From Cytobacillus praedii (GTDB taxonomy: Bacteria > Bacillota > Bacilli > Bacillales > Cytobacillaceae): a stretch of DNA of 64,000 bases. Every line of letters starts with the position of its first letter. Positions within the stretch are counted from its first letter, which is position 1. Under the pieces are notes generated by a model. The model saw nothing but the letters and a program-made list of their open reading frames with translations, had not been told where the DNA came from and did no database searches. Both the position numbers and the translations under genes were made by a program. The stretch lies in assembly GCF_001439605.1 (NCBI RefSeq), contig NZ_LMBX01000021.1, forward strand, positions 1 through 64,000, read 5' to 3'. This document shows positions 1 through 8,923 of this stretch, one piece after another.

Positions 1-21
1 AAAAAATTAAGGACTTTTTTA

Positions 22-62
22 TAAAAAGGGGTTCGGAATGAGACCATTCCGAACCCCTTTTG
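22..62 (-). terminator. Intrinsic terminator after ileS
   Basis: A long GC-rich hairpin (arms 24-40 and 45-61, GGGGTTCGGAATG pairing with CATTCCGAACCCC) is flanked by A-runs and T-runs on both sides. It lies about 40 bp beyond the ileS stop, so it should end the ileS transcript. It could also work from the other direction. Confidence 0.85.
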
Positions 63-102
63 TCGACAATCTGAGCCCCTGTATAAACAGGGACTCATAC
101 AA

Positions 103-2874
103 TTATACAAGATGACTATAGTGATTTTCTACGACATCTGCACAACGTGGGCATAAAGTTTCGTATTCCTTACTCTTTCCTACCTCAGGTGTAACAATCC
201 AACAGCGCTCACAAGTTTCACCTTCAGCCTTTGTAACAACGATTGCTGTATTTTCAAATTTAAGAGCATTTTCAGGAGCATCTTCTAATTTACCAGCAAG
301 TTCAAAATCAGAAACGATAAATAGCTGCTCTAAGTTTTCATCAATTGAGTCAAGCAAATCTTTTACTTGTTCATTTACGTACAATGTAATTTTTGCAGTC
401 AATGATTTACCGATGACTTTTTCATTACGAGCTTCTTCTAGCGCCTTTAAGACATCATCCCGAAGCTTCATGAAAGAAGTCCATTTTTCTTCGAGAGCTT
501 TTGCTTTCGGAAGTTCTTCGTAATCTGGCATATCTGTTAATTGTACACTTTCCTCTTTAACTGATGGAATAAAGCCCCAAACCTCATCAGCAGTATGAGA
601 AAGAATCGGAGCCACCAATTTTGTTAATGCAAGCAAGCTTTCATAAAGAACAGTTTGGATTGCACGGCGATCTTTTTGATCCGTTCCCTCAATATATAAA
701 ATGTCTTTAGCAAAATCAAGGTAGAAGGCACTTAAATCGAGTGTACAGAAATTGTTAATTGCATGATAAATCCCTGCGAACTCGTAATTTTCATAGGCAT
801 TACGAACAGTTTTAATCAATTTATTTAGCTTTACAAGCATAAACTGATCCACTTCGCGTAAATCTTCATAAGCCACTTTGTTTACGGAAGGATCAAAATC
901 ATCTAGATTTCCAAGCAAGAAACGGAATGTGTTGCGGATTTTTCGGTATACTTCAGCCACTTGTTTTAAAATTGGGTCAGATACGCGGACATCTGCTTGA
1001 TAATCAACAGATGCAACCCATAGTCTTAAAATATCTGCACCAAGCTGGTTCATAACTTTAGCGGGAACAACAACGTTTCCAATTGATTTACTCATTTTTC
1101 TTCCTTCACCATCAAGGGCAAACCCATGGCTTAAAACCCCTTTATATGGAGCTTTTCCAGTTACAGCAACAGCTGTTGACAGAGAAGAATTGAACCATCC
1201 ACGATATTGGTCTGAGCCTTCAAGATATAAGTCAGCTGGTCTTTGCAGATCATCACGTTCTAGAAGAACTGCTTGATGGGAAGAACCTGAATCGAACCAA
1301 ACATCCATAATATCTGTTTCTTTTGTAAACTTTCCATTCGGGCTTCCAGCATGTGTAAAACCTTCAGGAAGCAAGTCGTTCGCTTCACGTTCAAACCAAA
1401 TATTTGAACCATGCTCTCGGAAGAGGTTTGAAACATGATCAATTGTCTCATCTGTAATAATGGCTTCTCCATTTTCAGCATAGAATACTGGAATCGGTAC
1501 TCCCCAAGCACGCTGACGGGAAATACACCAATCGCCACGGTCACGAACCATATTAAATAATCTCGTTTCTCCCCATGCAGGTACCCATTTAGTTTCCTTT
1601 ACTGCGTCCATAAGCTCATTGCGGAAATCTTTAATGGAAGCAAACCATTGAGCTGTCGCACGGAAGATTACTGGTTTCTTCGTTCTCCAATCATGCGGGT
1701 ATGAGTGAGTAATAAATGTAAGCTTTAGTAATGCTCCAACAGCATCGAGCTTTTCAGTAATCGGCTTATTTGCTTCATCATAGAATAATCCTTCAAAACC
1801 TTCAGCTTCGTTCGTCATAACCCCGCGATCGTCCACTGGGCATAATACATCTAGACCATATTTTTGACTGACATAGAAATCATCTTCTCCATGTCCTGGT
1901 GCTGTATGCACACAGCCAGTTCCAGCATCTGTTGTTACGTGTTCCCCAAGCATAACAAGTGAATCACGGTCATAGAATGGATGTCTAGCTAGAATATGTT
2001 CAAGCTCAGCGCCCTTCACAGTTTTAACAACTTGCGGATTTTCCCATTCAATCTCTTTTGTTACTGCCGCTAATAAATCTTCGGCTACTAGATACTTGCT
2101 CCCCTTTTCTTCAACGACAACATAAGTTAGTTCAGGGTGTACAGAAATTCCTAGGTTTGCTGGAATCGTCCAAGGTGTTGTCGTCCAAATGACAATTTGC
2201 GTATCTGAATCAAGAACATTCTTGCCGTCTGCCACTTTAAATCCAACATAGATTGAAGGAGAGCGTTTATCTTTATATTCAATTTCTGCCTCTGCTAAAG
2301 CAGATTCAGAAGAAGGAGACCAGTAAACAGGCTTTTTCCCTTTATAGATATAGCCTTTCTTCGCCATATCTCCGAAAACCTTAATTTGCTGTGCTTCATA
2401 TTCTGGTTTTAACGTGATATAAGGATTTTCCCAATCTCCCCTAACACCTAAACGTTTAAATTGTGTGCGCTGGCTGTCGATTTGTCCATAGGCATACTCT
2501 TCACATAGCTTACGGAATTCAGCAACCGTCATTTCCTTGCGTTTTACCCCTTTATTTGTTAAGGCTTGCTCGATTGGCAGACCATGTGTATCCCATCCTG
2601 GAACATAAGGGGCATTATAGCCAGTCATTGATTTATGACGAACGATAATATCCTTAAGAATTTTGTTTAATGCGTGCCCCATATGGATATCACCATTTGC
2701 ATATGGTGGTCCATCATGCAGAACGAACATTGGACGGCCTTTCGTATGGTCTTGTACTTTCTTGTAAATATCCATCTCTTCCCATTTAGCTTGAATTTCC
2801 GGCTCACGCTTCGGTAAATTCCCTCTCATTGGAAATTCTGTTTTTGGCATCAATAACGTGTCTTTGTAATCCAT
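103..2874 (-). CDS. ileS: Isoleucyl-tRNA synthetase
   Basis: This cytoplasmic class I aminoacyl-tRNA synthetase charges tRNA-Ile with isoleucine using ATP. It has 923 residues, close to the 921 of B. subtilis IleS. Visible signatures are the HIGH motif as HMGH at residues 64-67, the KMSKS loop near residue 595, and a C-terminal zinc ribbon with CERCW and CPRC pairs. I chose the ATG at 2874 ([15 protein letters not shown]), which has GGAGG seven bases upstream. Longer in-frame starts would run into the leader terminator. The gene is transcribed alone behind a T-box leader, so expression should respond to uncharged tRNA-Ile. It is the standard bacterial type, with nothing unusual seen. Confidence 0.98.
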   Translation of the reverse strand: MDYKDTLLMPKTEFPMRGNLPKREPEIQAKWEEMDIYKKVQDHTKGRPMFVLHDGPPYANGDIHMGHALNKILKDIIVRHKSMTGYNAPYVPGWDTHGLPIEQALTNKGVKRKEMTVAEFRKLCEEYAYGQIDSQRTQFKRLGVRGDWENPYITLKPEYEAQQIKVFGDMAKKGYIYKGKKPVYWSPSSESALAEAEIEYKDKRSPSIYVGFKVADGKNVLDSDTQIVIWTTTPWTIPANLGISVHPELTYVVVEEKGSKYLVAEDLLAAVTKEIEWENPQVVKTVKGAELEHILARHPFYDRDSLVMLGEHVTTDAGTGCVHTAPGHGEDDFYVSQKYGLDVLCPVDDRGVMTNEAEGFEGLFYDEANKPITEKLDAVGALLKLTFITHSYPHDWRTKKPVIFRATAQWFASIKDFRNELMDAVKETKWVPAWGETRLFNMVRDRGDWCISRQRAWGVPIPVFYAENGEAIITDETIDHVSNLFREHGSNIWFEREANDLLPEGFTHAGSPNGKFTKETDIMDVWFDSGSSHQAVLLERDDLQRPADLYLEGSDQYRGWFNSSLSTAVAVTGKAPYKGVLSHGFALDGEGRKMSKSIGNVVVPAKVMNQLGADILRLWVASVDYQADVRVSDPILKQVAEVYRKIRNTFRFLLGNLDDFDPSVNKVAYEDLREVDQFMLVKLNKLIKTVRNAYENYEFAGIYHAINNFCTLDLSAFYLDFAKDILYIEGTDQKDRRAIQTVLYESLLALTKLVAPILSHTADEVWGFIPSVKEESVQLTDMPDYEELPKAKALEEKWTSFMKLRDDVLKALEEARNEKVIGKSLTAKITLYVNEQVKDLLDSIDENLEQLFIVSDFELAGKLEDAPENALKFENTAIVVTKAEGETCERCWIVTPEVGKSKEYETLCPRCADVVENHYSHLV

Positions 2875-2950
2875 GTCCATTCCTCCAATTTCGATCATTA
2901 GCTCCATGATTGCCATTTCTTTTGCACAATAAAACTTACTGTAAAGTAAA

Positions 2951-3252
2951 TAAAAAAACCCTCTCATCCCAAAAAGGGACGAGAAGGTTTTATCTCCCGC
3001 GGTACCACCCTTGTAGATAGAAATTCAATCATTTTCTATCCTCTCAAGCATTCTTAACGCGAATGAATCGCCTATGCTTAATAATTCAATTGAACGTTCA
3101 GCAAGGAACTCAAGGGTGATTTTCCAATATTTCGCTTCTTCCGGGCTTCCACCATCCCCGAATCGCTAACAATGCAATTTTTATGCACTGATTAAAGCAT
3201 ATAAATATTGTACTGTCCCTCTCACAGTTCGTATTTCCTATTTACTTTGTTT
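2951..3252 (-). promoter_or_regulatory. T-box riboswitch leader of ileS
   Basis: On the minus strand the hallmark T-box sequence AGGGTGGTACCGCGGGAG (positions 3011 down to 2994) is followed directly by a terminator hairpin (arms 2957-2970 and 2976-2989) and a T-run. In this class, uncharged tRNA pairs with the T-box bulge and stabilises an antiterminator. A candidate isoleucine specifier codon AUC lies at 3120-3118, but its assignment needs a stem I fold. The leader spans about 300 nt between the promoter at 3258-3286 and ileS. Confidence 0.92.
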
Positions 3253-3257
3253 TAAAA

Positions 3258-3286
3258 ATTATATGCATTTATTAGAGTTTCGTCAA
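3258..3286 (-). promoter_or_regulatory. Sigma-A promoter of ileS
   Basis: TTGACG (-35, 3281-3286) and TATAAT (-10, 3258-3263) are separated by exactly 17 bp on the minus strand. The -35 box overlaps the divIVA stop codon, so the ileS transcription unit begins right where divIVA ends. Confidence 0.85.
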
Positions 3287-3798
3287 GCTAATGAATCTTC
3301 TTCTTGTGCAGATTTTAATTCAGTTGCATCAAGCTCATATTCGAGAAGATGATCCCAATCATCATTATTCAATAGATCTAATTGTGCCTCAATTAACATC
3401 TTAAATCGAGTCCTGAATACCTTTGATTGTTTTTTTAGCTCTTCAATTTCAAGAGCAATCTTTCTAGCTTTAGATAACGATTCATTCACAATCCGGTCAG
3501 CATTTTTTTCAGCTTCCTTAATGATGAGCTTTGCTTCTTTTTGCGCATTTCTCCTCACTTCTTCAGCTGCTTCCTGCGCCACGACAATTGATTTGTTTAA
3601 TGTTTCTTCAATCGTAGTAAAATGGCCAATGCGTTCGTTGAGATCATTTAGCCTTTCTTCTAATTCCTTTTTCTCCCGAATGACAATTTCATAGTCTTTT
3701 ATCACTTGGTCAAGAAATTCGTTCACTTCGTCTTCATCATAGCCTCGGAATCCTTTGCTGAATTCCTTATTATGAATATCCAACGGTGTTAATGGCAT
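3283..3798 (-). CDS. divIVA: Cell division initiation protein DivIVA
   Basis: DivIVA is a coiled-coil protein that senses negative membrane curvature at septa and poles. In Bacillus it recruits MinJ/MinCD and helps anchor the chromosome origin during sporulation. The 171-residue protein begins MPLTPLDIHNKEFSKGF, the lipid-binding N-domain, with the conserved RGYDEDEVNEFLDQV segment. Long heptad regions follow, then the typical NDDWDHLLEYE tail. B. subtilis DivIVA has 164 residues, and the extra residues here are an acidic C-terminal extension. Two adjacent ATG codons (3801 and 3798) follow GGAGG; the second gives the normal family start. It lies upstream of ileS and downstream of the ylm genes, the usual order. 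Confidence 0.97.
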   Translation of the reverse strand: MPLTPLDIHNKEFSKGFRGYDEDEVNEFLDQVIKDYEIVIREKKELEERLNDLNERIGHFTTIEETLNKSIVVAQEAAEEVRRNAQKEAKLIIKEAEKNADRIVNESLSKARKIALEIEELKKQSKVFRTRFKMLIEAQLDLLNNDDWDHLLEYELDATELKSAQEEDSLA

Positions 3799-3936
3799 CA
3801 TGGCCACCTCCCAAAATCCTTCAATTATGTATAAAGCTATTATTCGACAACTTGCAGCATATTCCTGCAAATTGAAAATAATTTTTATAACAGCCATTCA
3901 CCCTAACATGAAACAAATTAGTATGATATATACAGA

Positions 3937-4129
3937 GGTTGATTTCCACTTCAGGCAACTCGCTTTCCGCGTGGTAGACGATTAGCCTCCTAGACACATT
4001 AGTGCCTGCGGGGTCTCACCTGTCCCAATCCTACAGCAGGACTTTGAATTAGCTGCAGTGAATAGTTCATCGCACAAATGAAATACAACAGCATTTTCGA
4101 GGAGTCACGCACCTTCCGCTCCAATCAAC
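3937..4129. repeat. Dispersed Bacillus-type noncoding repeat
   Basis: The 459-bp stretch between divIVA and ylmH has no credible gene. It holds an element bounded by the inverted termini GTTGATT (3938-3944) and AATCAAC (4123-4129). The inside includes CTCGCTTTCCGCG, GCCTCCT, GTGCCTGCGGGGTCTCACC and GCACCTTCCGCTCC. From memory this pattern is that of an abundant dispersed intergenic repeat of Bacillaceae. About 60 bp between roughly 4050 and 4098 looks unlike the rest and may be an insertion or decay. Copy number cannot be tested from this window. Confidence 0.6.
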
Positions 4130-4256
4130 TAACTTTTTTTGCATGCAAGGTCAATTAGAAAATGACTAAAAGCAACCAATCATAGAAAAAGGCAATATAC
4201 ATGAAAATATCTAAACAAGTCATGTATAAATGTATTCCAATTTGCCAGTAATATAA

Positions 4257-5030
4257 TTACTTTGCCTTCCCTGCGGTAATTTTCCATTTATCTTTTTTTG
4301 TTTTTCCTTCAATGGAAATGATTTTAGAGCGTCCATAGCCCCTGACAGATATCATATCATATTCTTTGCATTCAAAAGCAGGGTTTTCGATTAAACTCCA
4401 ATTTAATTTTATCAGACCTTGCTGGATATAACCTTGTGATTTTTGCCTAGATATATTATAAATTGCTGAAATAACAGTATCTAATCTCAGAGAAGATGCT
4501 GTAACAGAAACTTCATACCAATTTTCCTCTGGCTGAACGGCATTTGCAAGTGGCTGCGAATGTAAGCTAACAGTTGTTTTACCAACCGATTCTAATTGCA
4601 AGCAAATATAATCCTCCACATCTTTTGAAACAAAAAACTGAATTCTCCCGTTGTGGACAAGAATATCACCAAACTTGCCCCTTTTTAAGCCTAATGACAT
4701 TAAGCTGCCAAGTACTTGAGGATGTTGAAGTGAAATATATTTCCTAGGGTATTCTACTTCAAATAAACAAAGTTGAAAATCATCTTCTGTCACTTGAAAA
4801 TAATCTGGATAAATAATCGCACGCTTTCGTTCTGAAGTGAGTGTACCGCCAAAAAATTCAAATTTCACTTCTGTTTGATTGCCTATGATTGACCTCACAA
4901 TTCCCTGTTCCCTTGGATCAAGAAAATCAGTTAACTTCGGTGCATAGGAAGCATCAACGGCATTCTTCCAGTTAAGGACTTGATCGATAAACTCCTTCTC
5001 TTCAGGACGGAAATGCTGGTATATCGTCAT
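4257..5030 (-). CDS. ylmH: S4-domain RNA-binding protein YlmH
   Basis: This is the S4-domain protein encoded in the sepF neighbourhood of Gram-positive bacteria. The family has been linked to ribosome-associated quality control, where it binds obstructed 50S subunits. At 257 residues it has the same length as B. subtilis YlmH. An N-terminal globular region is followed, from about residue 180, by the S4 fold (LRLDTVISAIYNISRQKSQ, then LIKLNWSLIENPAFECKEYDMISVRG). The ATG at 5030 follows an AAGGGGTTAATGA ribosome-binding region. It lies downstream of ylmG, with a small hairpin between the two genes. Confidence 0.95.
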   Translation of the reverse strand: MTIYQHFRPEEKEFIDQVLNWKNAVDASYAPKLTDFLDPREQGIVRSIIGNQTEVKFEFFGGTLTSERKRAIIYPDYFQVTEDDFQLCLFEVEYPRKYISLQHPQVLGSLMSLGLKRGKFGDILVHNGRIQFFVSKDVEDYICLQLESVGKTTVSLHSQPLANAVQPEENWYEVSVTASSLRLDTVISAIYNISRQKSQGYIQQGLIKLNWSLIENPAFECKEYDMISVRGYGRSKIISIEGKTKKDKWKITAGKAK

Positions 5031-5056
5031 TCATTAACCCCTTTTCAACCCCAAAA

Positions 5057-5085
5057 TAAAGAGGGCCGAGTATAAGCCCTCTTTC
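5057..5085 (-). terminator. Hairpin between ylmG and ylmH
   Basis: A perfect 9-bp stem (AAAGAGGGC 5058-5066 with GCCCTCTTT 5076-5084) lies in the 60-bp gap. The trailing T-run on the minus strand is interrupted (TTTATTTT), so it is probably a partial terminator that lowers ylmH expression, not a full stop. Confidence 0.55.
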
Positions 5086-5090
5086 ATTGT

Positions 5091-5354
5091 TCAACTTATC
5101 CATACAAATAATTGCCCTAATCCGCTTATAGCAAATTTAAGAACTAATATCGCAACAATTGGAGAAATATCGATCATTCCAAGTGGAGGAATTATTTTTC
5201 TAAATGGCTCTAAATATGGCTCACAAATCTTTGCTAAAAATTGTCCAATTGCAGATTCTCTTGCACCTGGAAACCAAGACAATAGAATGTAAATAATTAA
5301 TGCCCATGAATAATAATTAATTACGGTTGCGATAATGTTGAATAATAGTACCAT
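5091..5354 (-). CDS. ylmG: YggT-family membrane protein YlmG
   Basis: This 87-residue integral membrane protein belongs to the YggT family. Two hydrophobic segments (about residues 3-25 and 62-84) flank a conserved loop, [20 protein letters not shown] followed by [13 protein letters not shown], which is characteristic of the family. Relatives affect division and, in plastids, thylakoid or nucleoid organisation; the biochemical role is not settled. The start ATG follows GAGGTGG. It sits six bases after sepF, so the two are translated from one transcript. Confidence 0.93.
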   Translation of the reverse strand: MVLLFNIIATVINYYSWALIIYILLSWFPGARESAIGQFLAKICEPYLEPFRKIIPPLGMIDISPIVAILVLKFAISGLGQLFVWIS

Positions 5355-5360
5355 TTAGTG

Positions 5361-5804
5361 CTACCACCTCGTATTTTCAAAATCTTGCTCTTGCATCATT
5401 TGTGAAATGTTTCCGGAAATTTCTATATTATCAGGTGTACACAAGAAAATATCTGTTCCAACCTTTTGAATATCTCCACCAATTGCATAAACGGTTCCGC
5501 TTAGGAAATCCACGATTCTTTTTGCCTGATCCTTTTCAATTCTTTGTAAATTAACTACAACCGCACGTCTATTTTTTAAATGGTCAGCAATATCCTGTGC
5601 TTCGGCATAAACACGTGGTTCAACCAGGACCATTTTAGATGACTTTTGGACACTTTGCAGGCTGACAATATTATTTTTTTGTGCAGGCTGAGCTTTTGGT
5701 GTTTGTTTTACTGCCTCCAATTCTTCTTCGACGATTTCCTCTTCCTTATAGTCATATTCATCATCTAAGAAGAAAAATGTTTTAAATTTATTCTTGATAC
5801 TCAT
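5361..5804 (-). CDS. sepF: Cell division protein SepF
   Basis: SepF binds the FtsZ C-terminal tail, forms rings and arcs, and tethers the Z-ring to the membrane in parallel with FtsA. The 147-residue protein has an N-terminal amphipathic helix ([13 protein letters not shown]), an acidic and glutamine-rich linker (residues 15-55), and the globular dimerisation domain from about residue 58 ([40 protein letters not shown]). The B. subtilis protein has about 152 residues. A TAGGAGG ribosome-binding site precedes the start. It lies between ylmE and ylmG as in other Bacilli. Confidence 0.97.
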   Translation of the reverse strand: MSIKNKFKTFFFLDDEYDYKEEEIVEEELEAVKQTPKAQPAQKNNIVSLQSVQKSSKMVLVEPRVYAEAQDIADHLKNRRAVVVNLQRIEKDQAKRIVDFLSGTVYAIGGDIQKVGTDIFLCTPDNIEISGNISQMMQEQDFENTRW

Positions 5805-5810
5805 TTTCTA

Positions 5811-6497
5811 TCAACCTCCTACTCCTTCTTCGCCTACCAATGCGGTGCCTATCCGTACCATGGTCGCCCCTTCTTCAATGGCAATTTCATAGTCATTTGA
5901 CATTCCCATTGACAATTCTGTACAAGGCGCATAATCAAGTTCTAAGTTTTTGATTTTTCTCTGTAATTCATTTAGTTTTCGGAAACATGAACGAAGTACT
6001 TGTTCATCTTCTATATATGGCGCCATTGTCATCAAACCACAAATTCGTATTTTTTCAAACTTGCTTAAGCTTAAAACGAATTCTCCTACTTCATCAGGAG
6101 ATAACCCTTGCTTTGATTCCTCACCAGAAACATTTACTTGAACAAAGCAATTCGTAACTTTTTCAGCTCTTTTATTTATTTCTTCTGCAAGTGACATTCT
6201 ATCCAAGGAGTGAATATAATCGACTTTATCAATAATATTTTTTACTTTTCGTGATTGCAGGGTTCCTATATAATGCCACATTGGCTTGTCCCTCAATACA
6301 TCCCATTTAGCAAGGAGACCCTCATCCCGGTTCTCTCCTAAATGGACAATACCCGCTTCAACGGCTTCCTTGGCTCTTTCAATAGTTACATATTTAGTAA
6401 CAGCAATGATTGTTACTTCACTAGAATGTCTGTTAGACCTTCTACAAGCCAACTCGATGTTTTCTTGAATCTTTTGCAGATTTTCTATTACCTTCAA
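5811..6497 (-). CDS. ylmE: PLP homeostasis protein YlmE (YggS family)
   Basis: This is a cytosolic pyridoxal-phosphate-binding protein of the YggS/PROSC family. It has the fold of alanine racemase but no known catalysis and maintains PLP and amino-acid balance. It has 228 residues. The PLP lysine is in IIAVTKYV near residue 35, and the family motifs HYIGTLQSRKVK and GLMTMAP are present, ending with ELSMGMSNDYEIAIEEGATMVRIG. The start appears to be a TTG at 6497, with AAGGAGG inside the end of ylmD about 11 bases upstream, so the two genes are translationally linked. Confidence 0.95.
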   Translation of the reverse strand: MKVIENLQKIQENIELACRRSNRHSSEVTIIAVTKYVTIERAKEAVEAGIVHLGENRDEGLLAKWDVLRDKPMWHYIGTLQSRKVKNIIDKVDYIHSLDRMSLAEEINKRAEKVTNCFVQVNVSGEESKQGLSPDEVGEFVLSLSKFEKIRICGLMTMAPYIEDEQVLRSCFRKLNELQRKIKNLELDYAPCTELSMGMSNDYEIAIEEGATMVRIGTALVGEEGVGG

Positions 6498-6502
6498 ACC
6501 GG

Positions 6503-7321
6503 TTAATCCTCCTTCCAGCCGATAAAACTCATCATTCTCCCCGTCTTTCCCTTATCTCTTCGATGGGAGAAAAAATGTTCCTCATGACAGCTGGTACAAA
6601 AATTCGAAACTTGGATGTTTTCTTCTAATACACCTGCTTGTAAGAGGATTGCTTTATTTACTTCCTTTAAATCTAATTCATATTGATTCTCTTGTATTTG
6701 ATTAAATGGAACATCCAATTGATCACCTAGACGATTCTTAACTAAAGTGATCACTGGTTCGTCTACAACATAACAATTACGGCATATTGAAGGACCGATA
6801 ACGACATGAACGTCTTTCTCTCCTATGCCATTCTTTTTGTATAACGTCAGCATTTCCGCTGCTATTCCATTTACAGTTCCCTTCCAGCCTGCATGCGCTA
6901 CACCCATTGCCCCTGTTTCTTCATGAAAGAAAAATAAAGGGACACAATCAGCAAAGCAGAGTGTTAGTAAAATGTTTTTATCGAACGTAAAAAAACCGTC
7001 TGTGTCCTTGAATGATTCATCATAACTTAGTGAACCTTTACCTGCAGCATTCTCAGCTACCACTTCTATATTTATCTTATGGGTTTGTTCGGCTCCGATC
7101 CAGTTCTCAACTGGGAACTGGAGTGTCTCAGCCATACATTGACGATTTTCTCGAACACTCGCGATAGAATCATTCACATGTAAACCAAGATTCAAAGTGG
7201 AGAAATAAGATTCACTAAATCCGCCATTCTTAGACGTGAATCCTGCGACTAATTTCGGAAATTTATCCATCCATTCCTTAATAAGAAAATGTCTAGTATC
7301 TTTCAAGATAAATGGTTCCAT
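6503..7321 (-). CDS. ylmD: YlmD, multicopper-type purine nucleoside phosphorylase (PgeF/YfiH family)
   Basis: The family was long called polyphenol oxidase or laccase. Characterised members act on purine nucleosides with phosphate and on adenosine, using a zinc or copper site of two His and one Cys. Here VLTLCFADCVPLFFF and GVAHAGWKGTV give the Cys and His ligands, and FCTSCHEEHFFSHRRDKGKTGRM is the conserved tail. The 272-residue form starts at the ATG at 7321, with GAGGGG seven bases upstream. Starts further upstream lack a ribosome-binding site. It lies between ylmC and ylmE. Confidence 0.94.
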   Translation of the reverse strand: MEPFILKDTRHFLIKEWMDKFPKLVAGFTSKNGGFSESYFSTLNLGLHVNDSIASVRENRQCMAETLQFPVENWIGAEQTHKINIEVVAENAAGKGSLSYDESFKDTDGFFTFDKNILLTLCFADCVPLFFFHEETGAMGVAHAGWKGTVNGIAAEMLTLYKKNGIGEKDVHVVIGPSICRNCYVVDEPVITLVKNRLGDQLDVPFNQIQENQYELDLKEVNKAILLQAGVLEENIQVSNFCTSCHEEHFFSHRRDKGKTGRMMSFIGWKED

Positions 7322-7465
7322 TAGATAGCCCCTCAGCTTTTCTTCTAGCGCAGCGTACCTACCACTTGAATACAAGAATGTCAGAAGTGAATAAGATACT
7401 TTTCGCTGTATATTTTCTTTAGTTTACCATAACAATCATTGTCTTCACAGTTTTAAAAGACATAT

Positions 7466-7735
7466 TTATGCATCTTCCTCAGCATTATTCAACATATTAT
7501 TATCTTTATGTCTCACTAATATCACATCTTCGCCAATTTTTAATATGTTTTTCCAAGGAATCACAATATCTTCATCACGTCCAAAAAAGCCTAAAACCTT
7601 CCCCGTTCCCCCAATAATCACAGCATCTATTTTCCCTGTCTGAATATTAATATCAATATCTCCAATATTTCCTAATTTCTTTCCATTTGATACATTTACT
7701 ACATCTTTCAATTGGAATTCAGAGATTTTAATCAT
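7466..7735 (-). CDS. ylmC: PRC-barrel protein YlmC (YlmC/YmxH family)
   Basis: This 89-residue protein has a single PRC-barrel fold: KISEFQLKDVVNVSNGKKLG then IGDIDINIQTGKIDAVIIGG, and a terminal IPWKNILKIGEDVILV. The family is conserved in spore formers, and its paralogue YmxH lies elsewhere in B. subtilis. The precise role is unknown. The ribosome-binding site is the G-rich GGGGGCG before the ATG. It lies alone, 144 bp before ylmD and 213 bp after sigG. Confidence 0.92.
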   Translation of the reverse strand: MIKISEFQLKDVVNVSNGKKLGNIGDIDINIQTGKIDAVIIGGTGKVLGFFGRDEDIVIPWKNILKIGEDVILVRHKDNNMLNNAEEDA

Positions 7736-7828
7736 TTCTCGCGCCCCCAGTATTTCATTCTACATAAAATATATGATTACATATGCAAAATTATTGGTAA
7801 CAAACATGTTTTTATTAATGAAAATCGA

Positions 7829-7922
7829 AAAGCGGAGACGACTGATAAGATCCGACATGCATAAAGCGGGCTGGATGGAAAGTTGGCCTATGACCTCAAA
7901 GGGCTAAGAGCCCCTGCTAGAC
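7829..7922. repeat. Possible dispersed noncoding repeat between ylmC and sigG
   Basis: The stretch contains AAAGCGGAGACGACTG, TCCGACATGCATAAAGCG, CTGGATGGAAAGTTGG and CCTATGACCTCAAAGGGCTA. This order resembles a widespread Bacillaceae intergenic repeat of the form AAGCGGA(n)CG(n)CTG...CCGAC(n)(n)GCATAAG...TATGACCT(n)(n)GGGCTAG. I recall that pattern and could not check it. No open reading frame is present and no second copy was seen in this window. Confidence 0.45.
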
Positions 7923-7950
7923 AAAAAAAGCCGCCAACTTGGCAGCTTTA
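7923..7950 (-). terminator. Terminator of sigG
   Basis: On the minus strand, AAAGCTGCC pairs with GGCGGCTTT (one G-U pair), followed by a T7 run. The left arm includes the last codons and stop of sigG, so the terminator overlaps the gene end. Confidence 0.85.
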
Positions 7951-8727
7951 GCTTTGGATATTTTTATTCATCTGTTTAATTGCCGCTTTTTCAAGTCTAG
8001 ATACTTGTGCTTGTGAAATACCAATTTCCTCAGCAACCTCCATCTGGGTCTTCCCTTGGAAAAATCGTTTTCTCAGGATCATTTTTTCCCGATCATTTAA
8101 CCTCCTCATCCCTTCTTTTAGTGCGATTTCTTCAATCCATTGAATATCTTTATTTTTTTCATCACTTAATTGATCCATAACATAGATTGGGTCTCCGCCA
8201 TCATTATAGATTGGCTCAAATAAGGAGACTGGATCTTGAATAGCATCTAATGCAAAAACAATTTCCTCATGTGGGACATCTAGCTCTTTCGCAATTTCAG
8301 CAGCTGTCGGCTCCTTGGATGTTTTACTCATTAGTCGTTCTCTCACCTGAAGTGCCTTATAAGCAATATCCCTTAAAGAACGAGAAACTCGAATGGGATT
8401 ATTATCACGCAAATATCTTCTAATCTCTCCGATAATCATCGGAACAGCATAGGTGGAAAACTTCACGTTTTGACCTAAATCAAAATTATCAATAGATTTC
8501 ATTAGGCCGATACAGCCGACCTGGAATAGGTCATCAACAAATTCGCCTCTATTATTAAAGCGCTGTATAACACTTAGTACGAGACGTAAATTTCCGTTGA
8601 CGAGTTTTTCCCGCGCGGATATATCCCCCTTATGCATTTGCTTGAAGAGCTCTCTCATTTCTTCGTTTTTCAATACTGGAAGCTTTGAAGTATCAACACC
8701 GCAAATTTCTACTTTATTTCGAGTCAA
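7948..8727 (-). CDS. sigG: RNA polymerase sigma-G factor (late forespore)
   Basis: Sigma-G drives the late forespore programme (SASP, germination and DNA-protection genes) after engulfment. The 259-residue protein has the sigma-70 region 2 core (DDLFQVGCIGLMKSIDNFDL, KFSTYAVPMIIGEIRRYLRD) and region 4 HTH (KTQMEVAEEIGISQAQVSRL EK). Length and sequence follow B. subtilis SigG (260). The best start is a TTG at 8727 with GGAGG eight bases upstream, giving the family start xTRNKVEICGVDTSKLPVL. It follows sigE after a terminator and has its own sigma-F/G-type promoter. Confidence 0.98.
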   Translation of the reverse strand: MTRNKVEICGVDTSKLPVLKNEEMRELFKQMHKGDISAREKLVNGNLRLVLSVIQRFNNRGEFVDDLFQVGCIGLMKSIDNFDLGQNVKFSTYAVPMIIGEIRRYLRDNNPIRVSRSLRDIAYKALQVRERLMSKTSKEPTAAEIAKELDVPHEEIVFALDAIQDPVSLFEPIYNDGGDPIYVMDQLSDEKNKDIQWIEEIALKEGMRRLNDREKMILRKRFFQGKTQMEVAEEIGISQAQVSRLEKAAIKQMNKNIQS

Positions 8728-8764
8728 TCCTTTTCCCTCCTCACAGGAGCTGCTGTACAAAAAA

Positions 8765-8793
8765 CAGTATTTCCTTGAGAAGGAAAAATATGC
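8765..8793 (-). promoter_or_regulatory. Sigma-F/sigma-G-type promoter of sigG
   Basis: On the minus strand GCATA (8789-8793) and GGAAATACTG (8765-8774) are 14 bp apart. This fits the forespore consensus GYATA-N14/15-GGNNANANTR at every constrained position. The site is 38 bp upstream of the TTG start, so sigG can be started by sigma-F and reinforced by itself. Confidence 0.85.
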
Positions 8794-8891
8794 ACTTGTC
8801 TCTTTTTACTATTTTTAAGAAAACTGACTTAAACATCATAAAATAAGCTGTTTTTTAGTCTATATATTTTAAAAAAAATATTTTTGTATCC

Positions 8892-8923
8892 CAAAAAAAT
8901 AAAATGGCTTACACCATTTTATT
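8892..8923 (-). terminator. Terminator of the spoIIGA-sigE operon
   Basis: On the minus strand AATAAAATGG pairs with CCATTTTATT around a 6-nt loop and runs into T7. The left arm contains the last codons of sigE. It separates the spoIIG operon from sigG, although read-through into sigG is known for the B. subtilis locus. Confidence 0.8.
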
